This document shows positions 50,697 to 60,107 of a stretch of 64,000 nt of DNA, piece after piece. The notes beneath the pieces were generated by a model. That model had not been told where the DNA came from and did not search any database. It was given only the letters and a program-made list of their open reading frames with translations. The position numbers and the translations under genes were made by a program. The DNA comes from Mycobacteriales bacterium. Lineage in GTDB: Bacteria > Actinomycetota > Actinomycetes > Mycobacteriales > QHCD01. Position 1 is the stretch's first letter, and every line of letters begins with the position of its first letter. Location: assembly GCA_036497565.1 (NCBI GenBank), contig DASXJE010000226.1:1-64000 (forward strand), given 5' to 3'.

Positions 50697-51850
50697 CCGT
50701 CGCCCGTCCCGCGTACGACGCCCCGACGTCCGAGGCTCAGCACGAGGTTCGCCGCCAACCGCGGCGTGATGACCCCCTCGGCGAGCGACAACTCGGCGAT
50801 GTCGTCGAAGACCCGTTGACTTCCGGCCGCCGCGGACAGTGCCGCGTCCACGACCGCACGCCAGCCGGTGAGCCCGGCCAGCAGGGTGACGTGGCGGTGA
50901 TGACGGGCGAACCGCCGTCGTAGCGCGGTCCGGTACTGCGCGGCGACCCGATTCGGCTCGAGCACCGCCGCGGCACCGGCGGCCAGGCCGGAGCTGATCG
51001 CGTAGGAGATGCCCTCCCCCGAGACGGGGTTGACGAGGCTGGCGGCGTCCCCGGCGAGCACGATACGACCACGGGCGGTGACCGGCCGGCTGGACGACAG
51101 CGGCAGCCGATGCGCCCGCACGGTATGCGGGTCGACGTCGAGGCCGGGGAGCAGCGCGTGCATCGTCGACAGCAGCAGCCGGCGATTGGCGGATTCGCCC
51201 GGCCGCAACAGGTGCCCGTACCCCACGTTCGCGGGGCCTGACGTCGTCGGGAACCGCCAGGCGTAGGCCATGCCGGAATGATGGTTGAGCACGATGCGCG
51301 ACGCCGGTTCGCCGGCACTGGAGTCGTAGCCGCGGATCGCCACCGCGATGTCGCGCCGACCGCCGTCGCCGACGGCGCGCCGTACCGCGGACTCGACGCC
51401 GTCGGCACCGATGCAGACCCGGGCGTTCGCGATGTCGTCGACCTCGACGTGTGAGCCCCGGTCGCGGACCTGACGCACTGTGTGCCGGCGGAACACCGCG
51501 CCGAGCGCTCTCGCCTCGGCGAGCAGCCGGGCGTCGAACACTTCGCGCGGCACGATCAGCATCGAGCGCGGCAGGATGCGGGTCACGGACCGGCCGGCGG
51601 CGGACTGCAGGGTGAGGACGTTCGATGGTGCGTACCCGTCCATCAGCCGGCCCTGCGGGACGCCGTGGGCGGCGAGTTCGTCCAGCGCCCCCTCCAGCAC
51701 CGCGTCCCCGCAGCATTTGTCGCGCGGGAAGTCGCTGCGGTCGAGCACCAGCACCGATGCCGACGGCTCGGCGTGCAGCGCGGCGATCGCTGCCGATGCC
51801 CCCGCCGGTCCGCCGCCGACGATGACGATGTCCCACGTTGTCGGCGTCAT
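50693..51850 (-). CDS. Geranylgeranyl reductase-like FAD-dependent oxidoreductase
   Basis: A 385-residue flavoprotein of the GGR/p-hydroxybenzoate hydroxylase superfamily. Marks are the Rossmann '[15 protein letters not shown]', the GGR-type '[12 protein letters not shown]', and the second FAD motif '[17 protein letters not shown]'. Such enzymes reduce isoprenoid chains of lipids and quinones, or act as halogenase-like monooxygenases. The ATG at 51848-51850 is the start; the longer frame adds a low-complexity tail. The isoprenoid substrate is an inference from the family. Confidence 0.88.
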   Translation of the reverse strand: MTPTTWDIVIVGGGPAGASAAIAALHAEPSASVLVLDRSDFPRDKCCGDAVLEGALDELAAHGVPQGRLMDGYAPSNVLTLQSAAGRSVTRILPRSMLIVPREVFDARLLAEARALGAVFRRHTVRQVRDRGSHVEVDDIANARVCIGADGVESAVRRAVGDGGRRDIAVAIRGYDSSAGEPASRIVLNHHSGMAYAWRFPTTSGPANVGYGHLLRPGESANRRLLLSTMHALLPGLDVDPHTVRAHRLPLSSSRPVTARGRIVLAGDAASLVNPVSGEGISYAISSGLAAGAAAVLEPNRVAAQYRTALRRRFARHHRHVTLLAGLTGWRAVVDAALSAAAGSQRVFDDIAELSLAEGVITPRLAANLVLSLGRRGVVRGTGDG

Positions 51851-51896
51851 GAACGCATATGATCCACCTCGTCGGCCGTCTGTCCGGCCGGAATCG

Positions 51897-52307
51897 CTAC
51901 TGTGCGGTCGGCGGATCGATGACGGGGGTCCCCTGCGCCGAGAGCAGGCGCCAGCCGTCGGCGTCATGTGTGTAGACGTGGGTGTAGCGGCTTTCCACGG
52001 TGGATTCGCTGTCGAGGAAGCGCATCGTCATCCGGGTGCGTCCGACGACCACCGCGGTGCCGCGGCGGTGGCGTACCGAGGCCTGCGTCGGATCCCGCAC
52101 GACCTCCCGGAACTTCAGGGCTCCTGATTCGACGGCGCCGAGGATCGCGGCGCGGTCGGCGACCTGGCCACTCATCACGTCGACGATGAGGAAGTCGTCG
52201 GCGAGAACGGCGGCGAGTGCGCCCGGGTCGGCGGCGAGCAGCGCCGCGAAGAAGGATTCCTCGGCGCGGAGCACCTCTGCGGTGTCGGCGTCGGTGGCGG
52301 TGGTCAT
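51897..52307 (-). CDS. SnoaL/DUF4440-like NTF2-fold protein
   Basis: A 136-residue NTF2-fold protein. 'EESFFAALLAADPGALAAVLADDFLIVD' opens with the usual helix pair and 'RYTHVYTHDADGWRLLSAQGT' closes with the curved sheet, as in DUF4440/SnoaL proteins. They bind or isomerise small molecules, or have no known activity. It lies between the methyltransferase (19 bases upstream) and the GGR-like gene on the same strand and may be in one operon with them. Confidence 0.83.
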   Translation of the reverse strand: MTTATDADTAEVLRAEESFFAALLAADPGALAAVLADDFLIVDVMSGQVADRAAILGAVESGALKFREVVRDPTQASVRHRRGTAVVVGRTRMTMRFLDSESTVESRYTHVYTHDADGWRLLSAQGTPVIDPPTAQ

Positions 52308-52326
52308 GGCGCGATCTCCTCTTTCG

Positions 52327-52920
52327 CTAGCTCCGGCTCACCAGCAGGTATCGCTCGTCATCGATCGGGTGTCCCCACAGGGCCGGGTCGTCGAGGCGGG
52401 TAACTGATACGTCTTTGCGCACATTCCCGACCAGACTCGCGCACTCGGACCCCGTGAGCCCGGCTCCGGTCGACCACCGGCCCTCGACGAGGACGAGTCG
52501 GCCGCCGGGCCGGAGCAGGCCGATCCACCGCTCGAGGGCCGCCGTCGGGTCGGGCAGCATGAAGAGCATGTGCCGGGCCAGGACGACGTCGGCGGAGGCC
52601 GGCGCGAACGGTGGCTCGGCCGCGTCACCCGGCCGGAAGTCGATCGGTACGTCGGCCGCCGCGGCCTTCGCCCGTGCGGCGGCCACCATCCGCTCGGACA
52701 GGTCCAGCCCGCGCACGAGGTAGTCGTTCTGGGCCAGGAGTACGGCGAGCGTTCCCGTCCCGCTGCCGAGGTCGATCACGTCGGCAGGAGCCGGTGGCAG
52801 CACCGGCACGAGGAGATCGGCCCAGGCCGCGCGGACCGCCGGGTCGAGCAGCCCATGGTCGGGCTCGTCGTCGAAGGTCGCCGCCTCCGCGTTCCAGAAG
52901 TCCCTGACCTGATCCGTCAC
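52327..52920 (-). CDS. SAM-dependent methyltransferase (class I, UbiE/BioC-like)
   Basis: A 197-residue class I methyltransferase. Motif I 'VIDLGSGTGTLAVLLA', acidic motif II in 'VRGLDLSERMV', motif III 'FRPGDAAEPPF' and 'LLRPGGRLVLVEGRW' are all clear. The substrate is unknown. It is the first of a short minus-strand run with the SnoaL-like and GGR-like genes, which could suggest tailoring of an isoprenoid or polyketide-like small molecule; this is conjecture. The acyl-CoA dehydrogenase ends 22 bases upstream. Confidence 0.88.
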   Translation of the reverse strand: MTDQVRDFWNAEAATFDDEPDHGLLDPAVRAAWADLLVPVLPPAPADVIDLGSGTGTLAVLLAQNDYLVRGLDLSERMVAAARAKAAAADVPIDFRPGDAAEPPFAPASADVVLARHMLFMLPDPTAALERWIGLLRPGGRLVLVEGRWSTGAGLTGSECASLVGNVRKDVSVTRLDDPALWGHPIDDERYLLVSRS

Positions 52921-52942
52921 GTCGCCATCCTGCCGGAGCCGG

Positions 52943-54784
52943 CTAGAAGGCGGCGTCCGGTATCTCCATCAGGGAGTTGTCGACGTTTTCGGCAACCTTG
53001 CGCCGGGCGGCGAGCTCCGGCAGGACCGTGGTGGCGAAGAACCGCGCCGCGGCGACCTTGCCCTCGTAGAAGGCCTGGTCACGGGTGCCGGTGTCGCGAC
53101 CCAGTGCAGCGAGCGCGGTCTCGCTCTGCCGGAGCAGCAACCAGGCGATGACCAGGTCGCCGACGCTCATCAGCAGGCTCGTCGTGTTCTGCCCGACCTT
53201 GTAGATGTCGGTGGCGTTCTCCTGCGCGGACAGGAGATCGCCGACGATCGCGGCGAGCATGGCCTGCACGTCGTCGAGTGCTGTGCCCAGCAGCAGGCGT
53301 TCCTCCTTGAGTCGGCCGTTGCCCGCCTCACTGTCGGCGAAGGCCTGGATGTCGTGACAGAGTTCGGTGAACGCCGTCCCGTTGTCGCGCACGATCTTGC
53401 GGAAGAACAGATCCTGCGCCTGGATTCCGGTCGTGCCTTCGTAGAGCGTGTCGATCTTCGCGTCCCGCAGGTACTGCTCGATGGGGTAGTCCTGCAGGTA
53501 TCCCGAACCGCCGAGCGTCTGCAAGGAGAGGGCGAGCAGCTCGTAGGAACGCTCGGACCCCACGCCCTTCACGATCGGCAGCAGCAGGTCGTTGCGCGCG
53601 GCGGCCTCGTCGTCGACCGTGCCTTGCGCGGTCGCCTCCTGGATGGCGTCCTGCTGCGCGGCGGTGTAGAGCACCAGTGCCCGCATGCCCTCGGCGTAGG
53701 ACTTCTGCAGCATGAGCATCCGGCGTACGTCGGGATGCCGGATGATCGGCACCCGCGGCGCGGTCTTGTCGGCCAGCTTGGTCATGTCGGCGCCCTGCAC
53801 CCGGGTCCGGGCGAAGTCGAGTGCGTTGAGGTAGCCCGAGGACAGCGTCGCGATCGCCTTGCTGCCGACCATCATCCGGGCGTACTCGATGATCTGGAAC
53901 ATCTGCGCGATGCCCTCGTGCGTGTCGCCGACCAGCCATCCGACGGCCGGGCGCTCGCCACCGAAGGTGAGCTCGCAGGTCGTCGAGACCTTCAGGCCCA
54001 TCTTGTGCTCGACGTTGGTGACGTAGGCGCCGTTGCGCTCGCCGAGCTCACCGGTGTCGTGGTCGAAGAGGAACTTCGGTACGACGAAGAGCGACAGGCC
54101 TTTCGTCCCGGGGCGGTGCGGCACGCCGGGCCCCTCGGGACGGGCCAGCACGAGATGCACGATGTTCTCCGGCCAGTCCCACTCTGCCGACGTGATGAAC
54201 CGCTTGACGCCCTCGAGGTGCCAGCTGCCGTCCGGCTGGGCGATCGCCTTGGTCCGCGCCGCCCCGACATCGGACCCGGCATCGGGCTCGGTGAGCACCA
54301 TGGTCGAGCCCCACCGGCGGTCGACGATCTGCCGCGCGATCTTCTTCTGGTCGTCGTTTCCGAGTTCGTAGAGCGTGCCGGCGAAGGTCGGGCCGGCGGC
54401 GTAGATGAACGCGGCCGGATTGGCGCCGAGGATCAGCTCCGCGATCGCCCAGACCAGCGTGCGGGGGACGATTGTGCCGCCGAGCTCGACCGGGATGCCG
54501 AGCCGGAACCATTCGGCGTCCATCAACGCGGAGAACGCCGTCAGGAACGACTCGGGCAGGCGCACCGTGTGGGTGGCGGGGTCGAAGACGGGCGGGTTGC
54601 GGTCGGAGTCGGCGAAACACTCCGCCAGCGGGCCGGTCGCCAGCCGGTCGACCTCGGCGAGCATCGCCCGGGCGGTGTCGAGATCGACCTCGCCGAAAGG
54701 CCCGTGGCCGAGCCGCCGGTCGGTGCCCAGCACCTCGAAGAGGGTGAACTCCAGATCGCGGAGGTTGCTCCGGTAGTGCCCCAT
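52943..54784 (-). CDS. Acyl-CoA dehydrogenase (large, FadE5-like)
   Basis: A 613-residue acyl-CoA dehydrogenase. Length and the motifs '[15 protein letters not shown]', '[13 protein letters not shown]' and '[21 protein letters not shown]' with the catalytic-site block '[12 protein letters not shown]' place it in the long FadE5/AidB-type group, which oxidises medium- to long-chain acyl-CoAs. An N-terminal '[20 protein letters not shown]' segment is typical of this group. The ATG at 54782-54784 is chosen, with AGGGAG upstream. A striking double operator lies upstream of the start, so expression is probably controlled by a TetR-type fatty acyl-CoA sensor encoded elsewhere. Confidence 0.93.
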   Translation of the reverse strand: MGHYRSNLRDLEFTLFEVLGTDRRLGHGPFGEVDLDTARAMLAEVDRLATGPLAECFADSDRNPPVFDPATHTVRLPESFLTAFSALMDAEWFRLGIPVELGGTIVPRTLVWAIAELILGANPAAFIYAAGPTFAGTLYELGNDDQKKIARQIVDRRWGSTMVLTEPDAGSDVGAARTKAIAQPDGSWHLEGVKRFITSAEWDWPENIVHLVLARPEGPGVPHRPGTKGLSLFVVPKFLFDHDTGELGERNGAYVTNVEHKMGLKVSTTCELTFGGERPAVGWLVGDTHEGIAQMFQIIEYARMMVGSKAIATLSSGYLNALDFARTRVQGADMTKLADKTAPRVPIIRHPDVRRMLMLQKSYAEGMRALVLYTAAQQDAIQEATAQGTVDDEAAARNDLLLPIVKGVGSERSYELLALSLQTLGGSGYLQDYPIEQYLRDAKIDTLYEGTTGIQAQDLFFRKIVRDNGTAFTELCHDIQAFADSEAGNGRLKEERLLLGTALDDVQAMLAAIVGDLLSAQENATDIYKVGQNTTSLLMSVGDLVIAWLLLRQSETALAALGRDTGTRDQAFYEGKVAAARFFATTVLPELAARRKVAENVDNSLMEIPDAAF

Positions 54785-54814
54785 CTGCCCAGCTCCCTGC
54801 ACGTGCCGCCCCAC

Positions 54815-54859
54815 GGGTTACTCGCGGGTAACAAACACGATATTACCCGCGAGTAACCC
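54815..54859. promoter_or_regulatory. Perfect 17-bp inverted repeat, two TTACYCGCGRGTAA operator copies
   Basis: GGGTTACTCGCGGGTAA (54815-54831) is the exact reverse complement of TTACCCGCGAGTAACCC (54843-54859). Each half is itself a near-perfect 14-bp palindrome of form TTAC(C/T)CGCG(A/G)GTAA. The two centres are 25 bases apart, and the block starts 31 bases before the acyl-CoA dehydrogenase ATG. TetR-type repressors of fatty-acid degradation bind dyads of this size; the actual regulator is not in the window. Confidence 0.7.
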
Positions 54860-54887
54860 CGGCAACAGGGACTTCCGAAGGCTGGGT

Positions 54888-56537
54888 TCAGCCGGTGGGA
54901 AGGGTGGGGAGGAAGTGCGGCGCCCGACGGGCGTGGGTGTGCTGCTCGAAGGAGTAGGCCAGACCGAGCAGCTGCGGCTCGGACCACTTCGTCCCGATGA
55001 ACGACAGCCCGACCGGGAGGCCGAAGGCGTTGCCCATCGGCACCGTCACGCTCGGGTAGCCGGACACGGCCGCCGGGGTGGAGCTGCCCAGCAGGAAGTG
55101 GTCGCCGTTGACCAGATCGGTCGTCCAGGCCGGGCTGTTGGTCGGCGCGATGATGGCATCGAGCTTGTCCTTCGCCAGCGTCTCGTCGATCGAACGCCGG
55201 GCCAGCGACGTCGCCGTACGACGGGCCTTGAGGTAGGCCGGGTCGGTGAGGTCGCCGTTGGTCGCCTGCGCCTGCTCGAAGATCTCCTGGCCGAAGTAGG
55301 GCATCTCCTGCTTGGCGTGGGCCTTGTCGAACGCGATGAGTCCGGCGAGGTCCTTCGGGTGCCGGCCCGGCGTCGCGGCGAGGTAGGCGTTGATGTCGTG
55401 CTTGAACTCGACGTTGAGCGCGGTCCCCTCGTTGGTGCCGATCTTGTCCTGGAACGGCAGGTTGGTGGGGTCGACGACGGTCGCGCCGAGGCTCTTGAGC
55501 TTGGCGACCGTGCGGTCGTAGATCGCGTCGGTCTCGTTGCTCACGCCGGTGAGCCCTTCGCGCCATACGCCGATGCGGGCACCGCGCAGCGCGTCGGACT
55601 TCAGGAACTTGGTGTAGTCGGGGTGCGAGTGGCCCTTGCTCGCCGCCGTCGCCGGGTCGGCCGGGTCGACGCCGGTGAGGGCGCCGAGGGTCACCGCGGC
55701 GTCGGTGCTGTTGCGGGCGATCGGCCCGGCGGTGTCCTGCTCGTGAGAGATCGGGACGACTCCGGTGCGGCTCACCAGGCCGAGAGTCGGCTTGATGCCG
55801 ACGTCGCCGTTCTGGCCCGACGGGCAGACGATCGAGCCGTCGGTCTCGCTTCCGATCGCAACCGTGGCGAGGTTCGCCGCGACTCCCGCCGCGGATCCGG
55901 AACTCGACCCGCACGGGTTGCGGTCGAGCACGTAGGGGTTGTTCGTCTGACCGCCGACCCCGCTCCAGCCGCTCGAGGCCTGGGTCGACCGGAAGTTCGC
56001 CCACTCCGAGAGGTTGGCCTTACCGATCACGACCGCACCGGCGGCGCGCAGCCGCTGGACCAGGAACGCGTCACTCGCCGGTCGCGAGTGGGCGAGCGCC
56101 AGTGACCCCGCGGTGGTGCCCTCCTGGTCGTGCGTGTCGATGTTGTCCTTGAGCAGGACGGCGACGCCCTCCAGCGGCCCGCGCACCTGGTGCGCCGCAC
56201 GGCGCCTGTCGCTCGCCGTCGCTTCGCGGACCGCGTCGGGGTTGGTCGTGATCACCGCGTGCAGCTTCGGATTCAGCCGGCGGATGCGGGCGAGATAGAA
56301 ACGGGTGAGCTGCACCGAGGTGAGCCGGCCCGCGTCCATCGCCTTCTCCAGTTGCGGGATCGTCGTGACCTCGAGGTTGAGTCCGCCCGGAGTCCGGCTC
56401 GACGCGCTGGAGGACTGCGCCGACGATGCGGTCATCGCGATCATCATGCCTGCCGCCACGGCGGACGCGACGACGAGGGCGGATGCTCGGGTCAGCCGAC
56501 GGGTGAGGCGTCCCGCGCACGGGTTCGTGATTCTCAT
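54888..56537 (-). CDS. Secreted amidase (amidase signature family)
   Basis: A 549-residue amidase with a signal peptide of about 40 residues. The Ser-cisSer-Lys triad is complete: Lys130 in 'LLKDNIDTH', cis-Ser211 in 'GSSSGSAAG' and nucleophile Ser235 in 'ETDGSIV', with the family spacing. The enzyme hydrolyses an amide, possibly a peptide amide or an N-acyl compound, outside the cell. The start is the ATG at 56535-56537; the longer frame is not signal-like. The C-terminal substrate domain ends with 'GLSFIGTKWSEPQLLGLAYSFEQ'. Gene order gives no substrate hint. Confidence 0.92.
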   Translation of the reverse strand: MRITNPCAGRLTRRLTRASALVVASAVAAGMMIAMTASSAQSSSASSRTPGGLNLEVTTIPQLEKAMDAGRLTSVQLTRFYLARIRRLNPKLHAVITTNPDAVREATASDRRRAAHQVRGPLEGVAVLLKDNIDTHDQEGTTAGSLALAHSRPASDAFLVQRLRAAGAVVIGKANLSEWANFRSTQASSGWSGVGGQTNNPYVLDRNPCGSSSGSAAGVAANLATVAIGSETDGSIVCPSGQNGDVGIKPTLGLVSRTGVVPISHEQDTAGPIARNSTDAAVTLGALTGVDPADPATAASKGHSHPDYTKFLKSDALRGARIGVWREGLTGVSNETDAIYDRTVAKLKSLGATVVDPTNLPFQDKIGTNEGTALNVEFKHDINAYLAATPGRHPKDLAGLIAFDKAHAKQEMPYFGQEIFEQAQATNGDLTDPAYLKARRTATSLARRSIDETLAKDKLDAIIAPTNSPAWTTDLVNGDHFLLGSSTPAAVSGYPSVTVPMGNAFGLPVGLSFIGTKWSEPQLLGLAYSFEQHTHARRAPHFLPTLPTG

Positions 56538-56681
56538 GGCGGGAGAGAACCCGCAGATCGTTGCGTTGTCAAGCGGTGCGGTCACGTCGTCCTGCACCGA
56601 AGCGCCGATGCGAAGGAGTCGGGCTGCATGCTGGTCGAAAGCCGTTCGTTCCTGCAGCGTGTCTGACCCGTCGGCCGGGTC

Positions 56682-58778
56682 TCAGTGGACGCCGTTCAAC
56701 CGGTCGATCGCGCGGAACACGTCGCCCTCGTTGTAGTAGTTGACGGCGACGTAGTTCGGGATCATGCCGCGTTCCCTCCGGCACTTCTCCAGATAGGGCC
56801 ACAGCACGTCGTACGCGTTGATCTTGCGGGCATCCGTGACCACCTGGTGCAGGTTGCTCAGCCAGTAGTTGAGCAGGAGCAGCGGGCTGCCGGCCGAGCC
56901 GCGATTGCGCACGCACGACAGGTCGGCGGCCGTCGGATTCGTGAACGGGGTGTCCTGGACGACGTCGAATCCCGGTAGCAGCCCCGGGTACTTCTTCCCG
57001 CCGCCGTGCCGCTCCATCAACACGACGAGTCGACGGCCGGAGTCGATCATCTGGCCGAGAGTCGGCCACGGCTGTCCGCGCTGCTGGGTGTGCAGGTAGG
57101 GACCCAGCCCGGCCTGATCCAGTGCGGCGGCGGTGTCGGCCGGCGTCACCGAGTCCTCGATGAACAGCGTGACGACCTCGCGTGGATGAGCGGCGAGCCA
57201 GGCGCGCACCTGCACCATCGCCGGCTCGAACTCGGTGGCGCCGATCTCGCACAGCCCGTGGCAGAGGTAGGGGCGCACCGGCCCGGTCGGCGTCGTGGTG
57301 ATGGCGTCGCGCAGCCGCAACGCGCTCGTCACCGCGGCGTCGCCGTAGAGGCGTTTCGCCTCGGCCAGGGCAGCGGCGTGGCTGCGCGGTGCGGTCGCGA
57401 TCACGCCGGGCCGCTGGGTGGTCTGCCCGTACCAGGTGTCGATCAGGAGCACCCGGACGCCGGCGTCCAGCTGACCCACGAGCCCGGTCGGCTGCTCCGG
57501 GATGAACCAGCCCGGCTCGTCCGCCGCCGACATCGCATTGTGCGTCGCCGGGAAGGCGACGTCGTTGTAGCGGCGGTCGCACAACTCGACATGCCCGTTG
57601 CAGCCGGTCGTGTTCGCCGCCACCGTGCTGATCCGGCGCTCGGCCGGTGCGGCGTCGACCGCGACGAGGGCGACCACCAGCGCGACGGCGACACCTACCG
57701 CGGTGGCCGGTCCCCGCATTGCCCGCCACGACCGGGCACCACCCGGTACGCCCTTCGACCGGATGGCCGTGGCGATCTCGCCGACACCGACGAGAACGAG
57801 CACGATCCCGGCGACGCCGGCGAGTACACCGAACACCAGTGCCGGCCGGAGAATCACGCCGACGCCGACGGCGACGAATACCGCGCCCCGGGCGATCCCG
57901 GGCCACCGCCGGTCGGGTCGCCGCCGCAGCCAGGTCCAGATCCGGCGGGACTCCGCGGCGAGGTCGACCTGCGCGATCCGGGCCTTCGCCGTCAGGACGA
58001 TCAGGCCGCCGGCCGCCGCGGTGATTCCGGCGGCCCACCACAACGGTCCGCCGTACACCCGGAGGGTCGCGGCGGTGAGGGCACCACGCAGGGTGCCTTC
58101 GTCGAGCACCGACGCGAGGATCGTTGCGGTCAGGGCAAGGACACCCACGACCACGGCGCCCGCGGTGACTCCCCACCCGGTCCGTACCGCCGCCCGCATC
58201 CGGTCCGGCGCGATCACGATGCCGGCCCCGAGCACCAGCAGGCCCGTCAGCGGCAGCAGCCACGAAAACAGCCCGACGAGCCGGGTCAGGTGGATGGTCT
58301 GCGCGGCATAGCTGCGTCGACCGATCTGCGCCAGCGTGACGTCGAGGTCGGCCGGAACCCGCGCCGCCGCCTGCGGCGAAAGTGCCGGCAGGACGCCGGC
58401 GAGGACGGCGCCGACGTCCACGAGGCGTAAGACGATCTGGCCCGGGTTCTCGTCGGTGAAGGCTCCGTGCAGCTGTCGCGCAGCCGCCCGGACCACCGGG
58501 CTGAAGACCGGGCTACCGACGAGAGAGGTCGATACCGATTCGATCAGCGGGCGTACCGCGATCAGGTTGGGGTCGGCGGCCAGCACGCGGCGGGTGATCG
58601 CCTGACCGACCTGCCGCGAGACCGCGGGGTCGCGACGTACGGCGTCGACATGTGCGGCGAACCGCGGGCCGTCCAATACGTTGTGGTTGACCAGTCCGGC
58701 GAGGATCCCGACCAGGAGCAGCACCGAGCCGAGCGCGGTGCATACGACCGACCAACCCCGCGCAGTCAGGTCATTCAC
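56682..58778 (-). CDS. Polytopic membrane protein fused to a PI-PLC X-like domain
   Basis: A 698-residue fusion. The N-terminal 380 residues have an opening helix (about 10-30), an extracytoplasmic helical domain, and then about six more membrane helices. The C-terminal 300 residues are a phosphatidylinositol-specific phospholipase C X-like domain with 'FPATHNAMS' and 'PYLCHGLCEIG', carrying the two His expected at the active site, plus 'LDAGVRVLLIDTW'. The topology suggests that the phospholipase domain faces outward. Four or more Cys in this domain could pair. In-frame fusion of this kind is known in actinobacterial genomes but the function is not. Start as drawn is the first ATG. Confidence 0.83.
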   Translation of the reverse strand: MNDLTARGWSVVCTALGSVLLLVGILAGLVNHNVLDGPRFAAHVDAVRRDPAVSRQVGQAITRRVLAADPNLIAVRPLIESVSTSLVGSPVFSPVVRAAARQLHGAFTDENPGQIVLRLVDVGAVLAGVLPALSPQAAARVPADLDVTLAQIGRRSYAAQTIHLTRLVGLFSWLLPLTGLLVLGAGIVIAPDRMRAAVRTGWGVTAGAVVVGVLALTATILASVLDEGTLRGALTAATLRVYGGPLWWAAGITAAAGGLIVLTAKARIAQVDLAAESRRIWTWLRRRPDRRWPGIARGAVFVAVGVGVILRPALVFGVLAGVAGIVLVLVGVGEIATAIRSKGVPGGARSWRAMRGPATAVGVAVALVVALVAVDAAPAERRISTVAANTTGCNGHVELCDRRYNDVAFPATHNAMSAADEPGWFIPEQPTGLVGQLDAGVRVLLIDTWYGQTTQRPGVIATAPRSHAAALAEAKRLYGDAAVTSALRLRDAITTTPTGPVRPYLCHGLCEIGATEFEPAMVQVRAWLAAHPREVVTLFIEDSVTPADTAAALDQAGLGPYLHTQQRGQPWPTLGQMIDSGRRLVVLMERHGGGKKYPGLLPGFDVVQDTPFTNPTAADLSCVRNRGSAGSPLLLLNYWLSNLHQVVTDARKINAYDVLWPYLEKCRRERGMIPNYVAVNYYNEGDVFRAIDRLNGVH

Positions 58779-58848
58779 CCCCGACGTGGACGCTAGGGCA
58801 TCGTGCCTGTCCCGGCCACCGAATCGGACGCCCCGCTCGGGCGTGGCC

Positions 58849-59358
58849 TTACCGGGACAGTGCCGGCGACTCGACGGTCTTCGCCGGCTCCCGGCGGACC
58901 GCGGCGAGGTGGCTGAGCACCGCTTCGCTGATCGCCCCGAGCTGCCGCACCTGGTCGGGGGTCAACTGGTCGAGCAGGTGGGTGCGGACGCCCTCGACGT
59001 GCCCCGGGGCGGCGGCGGCGAGCGCGGCGAACCCCTCGTCGGTGAGGACCGCGATCGACCCGCGGGCGTCGCTCGGGTCGCAGTCGCGGCGGACCCATCC
59101 GGCCTCCTCGAGCCGGGCCACCGCGTGGGAGATCCGGCTGCGCGAGGACAGTGAACAGTGCGCGAGCTCGCTCATTCGGAGCCGTCGGCCAGGGGATTCC
59201 GACAGCCGGACGAGGATCTCGTAGTACCCGTGCGGGATGCCCCCGTCGCGCTGCAACTCCCGGTCCAGCTGGTCGAAGAGCAGCTGGGCGGCGGTCAGGT
59301 AGGCGCGCCAGGCGCGTTGCTCGTCCTCATCGAGCCAGCGGGCCCCCGTCTCGCTCAT
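58849..59358 (-). CDS. MarR-family transcriptional regulator
   Basis: A 169-residue MarR protein. The winged helix has 'MSELAHCSLSSRSRISHAVARL' as its recognition part and 'RRDCDPSDARGSIAVLTDEG' as its wing. Two Cys (in the recognition helix and before the wing) could make it redox-responsive. It is divergent from the YceI gene with an 87-bp intergenic region that carries two matched sites, so it almost certainly represses both. Confidence 0.9.
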   Translation of the reverse strand: MSETGARWLDEDEQRAWRAYLTAAQLLFDQLDRELQRDGGIPHGYYEILVRLSESPGRRLRMSELAHCSLSSRSRISHAVARLEEAGWVRRDCDPSDARGSIAVLTDEGFAALAAAAPGHVEGVRTHLLDQLTPDQVRQLGAISEAVLSHLAAVRREPAKTVESPALSR

Positions 59359-59379
59359 GCCCTGCCTGCCCCTCGGAAT

Positions 59380-59434
59380 AGTTGAACTCGCAATCTCCTT
59401 GGTCTAGAGTACACGAAAGTTGAACTCTCAATCA
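59380..59434. promoter_or_regulatory. Twin direct repeats AGTTGAACTC, probable MarR operators
   Basis: AGTTGAACTCGCAATCT (59380-59396) and AGTTGAACTCTCAATCA (59418-59434) differ at two positions and are spaced 38 bases apart. The second contains the dyad TTGA-N4-TCAA. They lie between the divergent marR and yceI starts, one near each gene. The second ends just before the AAAGGAG ribosome site of yceI. Confidence 0.65.
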
Positions 59435-59445
59435 AAGGAGTTGCC

Positions 59446-60012
59446 ATGGCGACCACCACCGTCGAGATCCCGGGCTACCTGGCCGGGACCTGGACCATCG
59501 ACCCCGTGCACACCGACATCTCGTTCAGTGTGCGCCACATGATGGTGAGCAAGGTCCGGGGTCATTTCCAGACATTTGAGGGCGAAATCGTCACCGCGGA
59601 GGACCCGCTGCAGTCGCGGGCGACCGCCAGCATCGACCTGCGTTCGCTGGACACCAACAACAGCCAGCGCGACGACCACATCCGCTCCGCGGACTTCTTC
59701 GAGGTCGACACCTACCCGACGATGACCTACCGGTCGACCGGGATCCACCGCGACCGCGGTGACCTCTTCGTCGACGGCGAACTCAGCCTGCACGGCGTCA
59801 CCCGCAACGTGACGCTCGAGATCGAGCCGAACGGCTTCACCAAGGACCCCTTCGGCGGCACCCGGACCGGCTTCTCGGTCAAGGGTGAGATCAACCGCAA
59901 GGACTTCGGCATCGACATCGACCTGCCGATGGACGGTGGCGGCGTGGTCGTGGGCGACAAGATCTCGATCGCCATCGAGGTCGAGGCCGTCCTCGCCAAC
60001 CCGGAGGCGTAA
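59446..60012 (+). CDS. YceI-family lipid-binding-like protein
   Basis: A 188-residue YceI protein. The typical segments are 'AGTWTIDPVHTDISFSVRHMMV', read in two parts, 'SIDLRSLDTNNSQRDDHIRSADFFEV' likewise, and 'LSLHGVTRNVTLEIEPNG'. The fold is a lipocalin-like barrel that binds isoprenoids or amides. No signal peptide, so it is cytoplasmic here. AAAGGAG lies 7 bases before the ATG. Controlled, by inference, by the divergent MarR regulator through two operator-like repeats. Confidence 0.93.
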   Translation: MATTTVEIPGYLAGTWTIDPVHTDISFSVRHMMVSKVRGHFQTFEGEIVTAEDPLQSRATASIDLRSLDTNNSQRDDHIRSADFFEVDTYPTMTYRSTGIHRDRGDLFVDGELSLHGVTRNVTLEIEPNGFTKDPFGGTRTGFSVKGEINRKDFGIDIDLPMDGGGVVVGDKISIAIEVEAVLANPEA

Positions 60013-60107
60013 GGCTCTTCGACGCGACGGCCGGTGGAGGCGCAGACTGACCCCGAGCGGGGTGGCGCCCCACCGGCCATTTCGCGCTCTCGGCGAAAGG
60101 ACTCATC

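Noticed and set aside
48471-51836. A 1121-residue open frame on the minus strand
   Set aside because: It lies antisense to the PhyH and sthA genes and in another frame of the GGR-like gene, is very Arg-rich and has no family pattern. Long shadow frames are expected in DNA this rich in GC.
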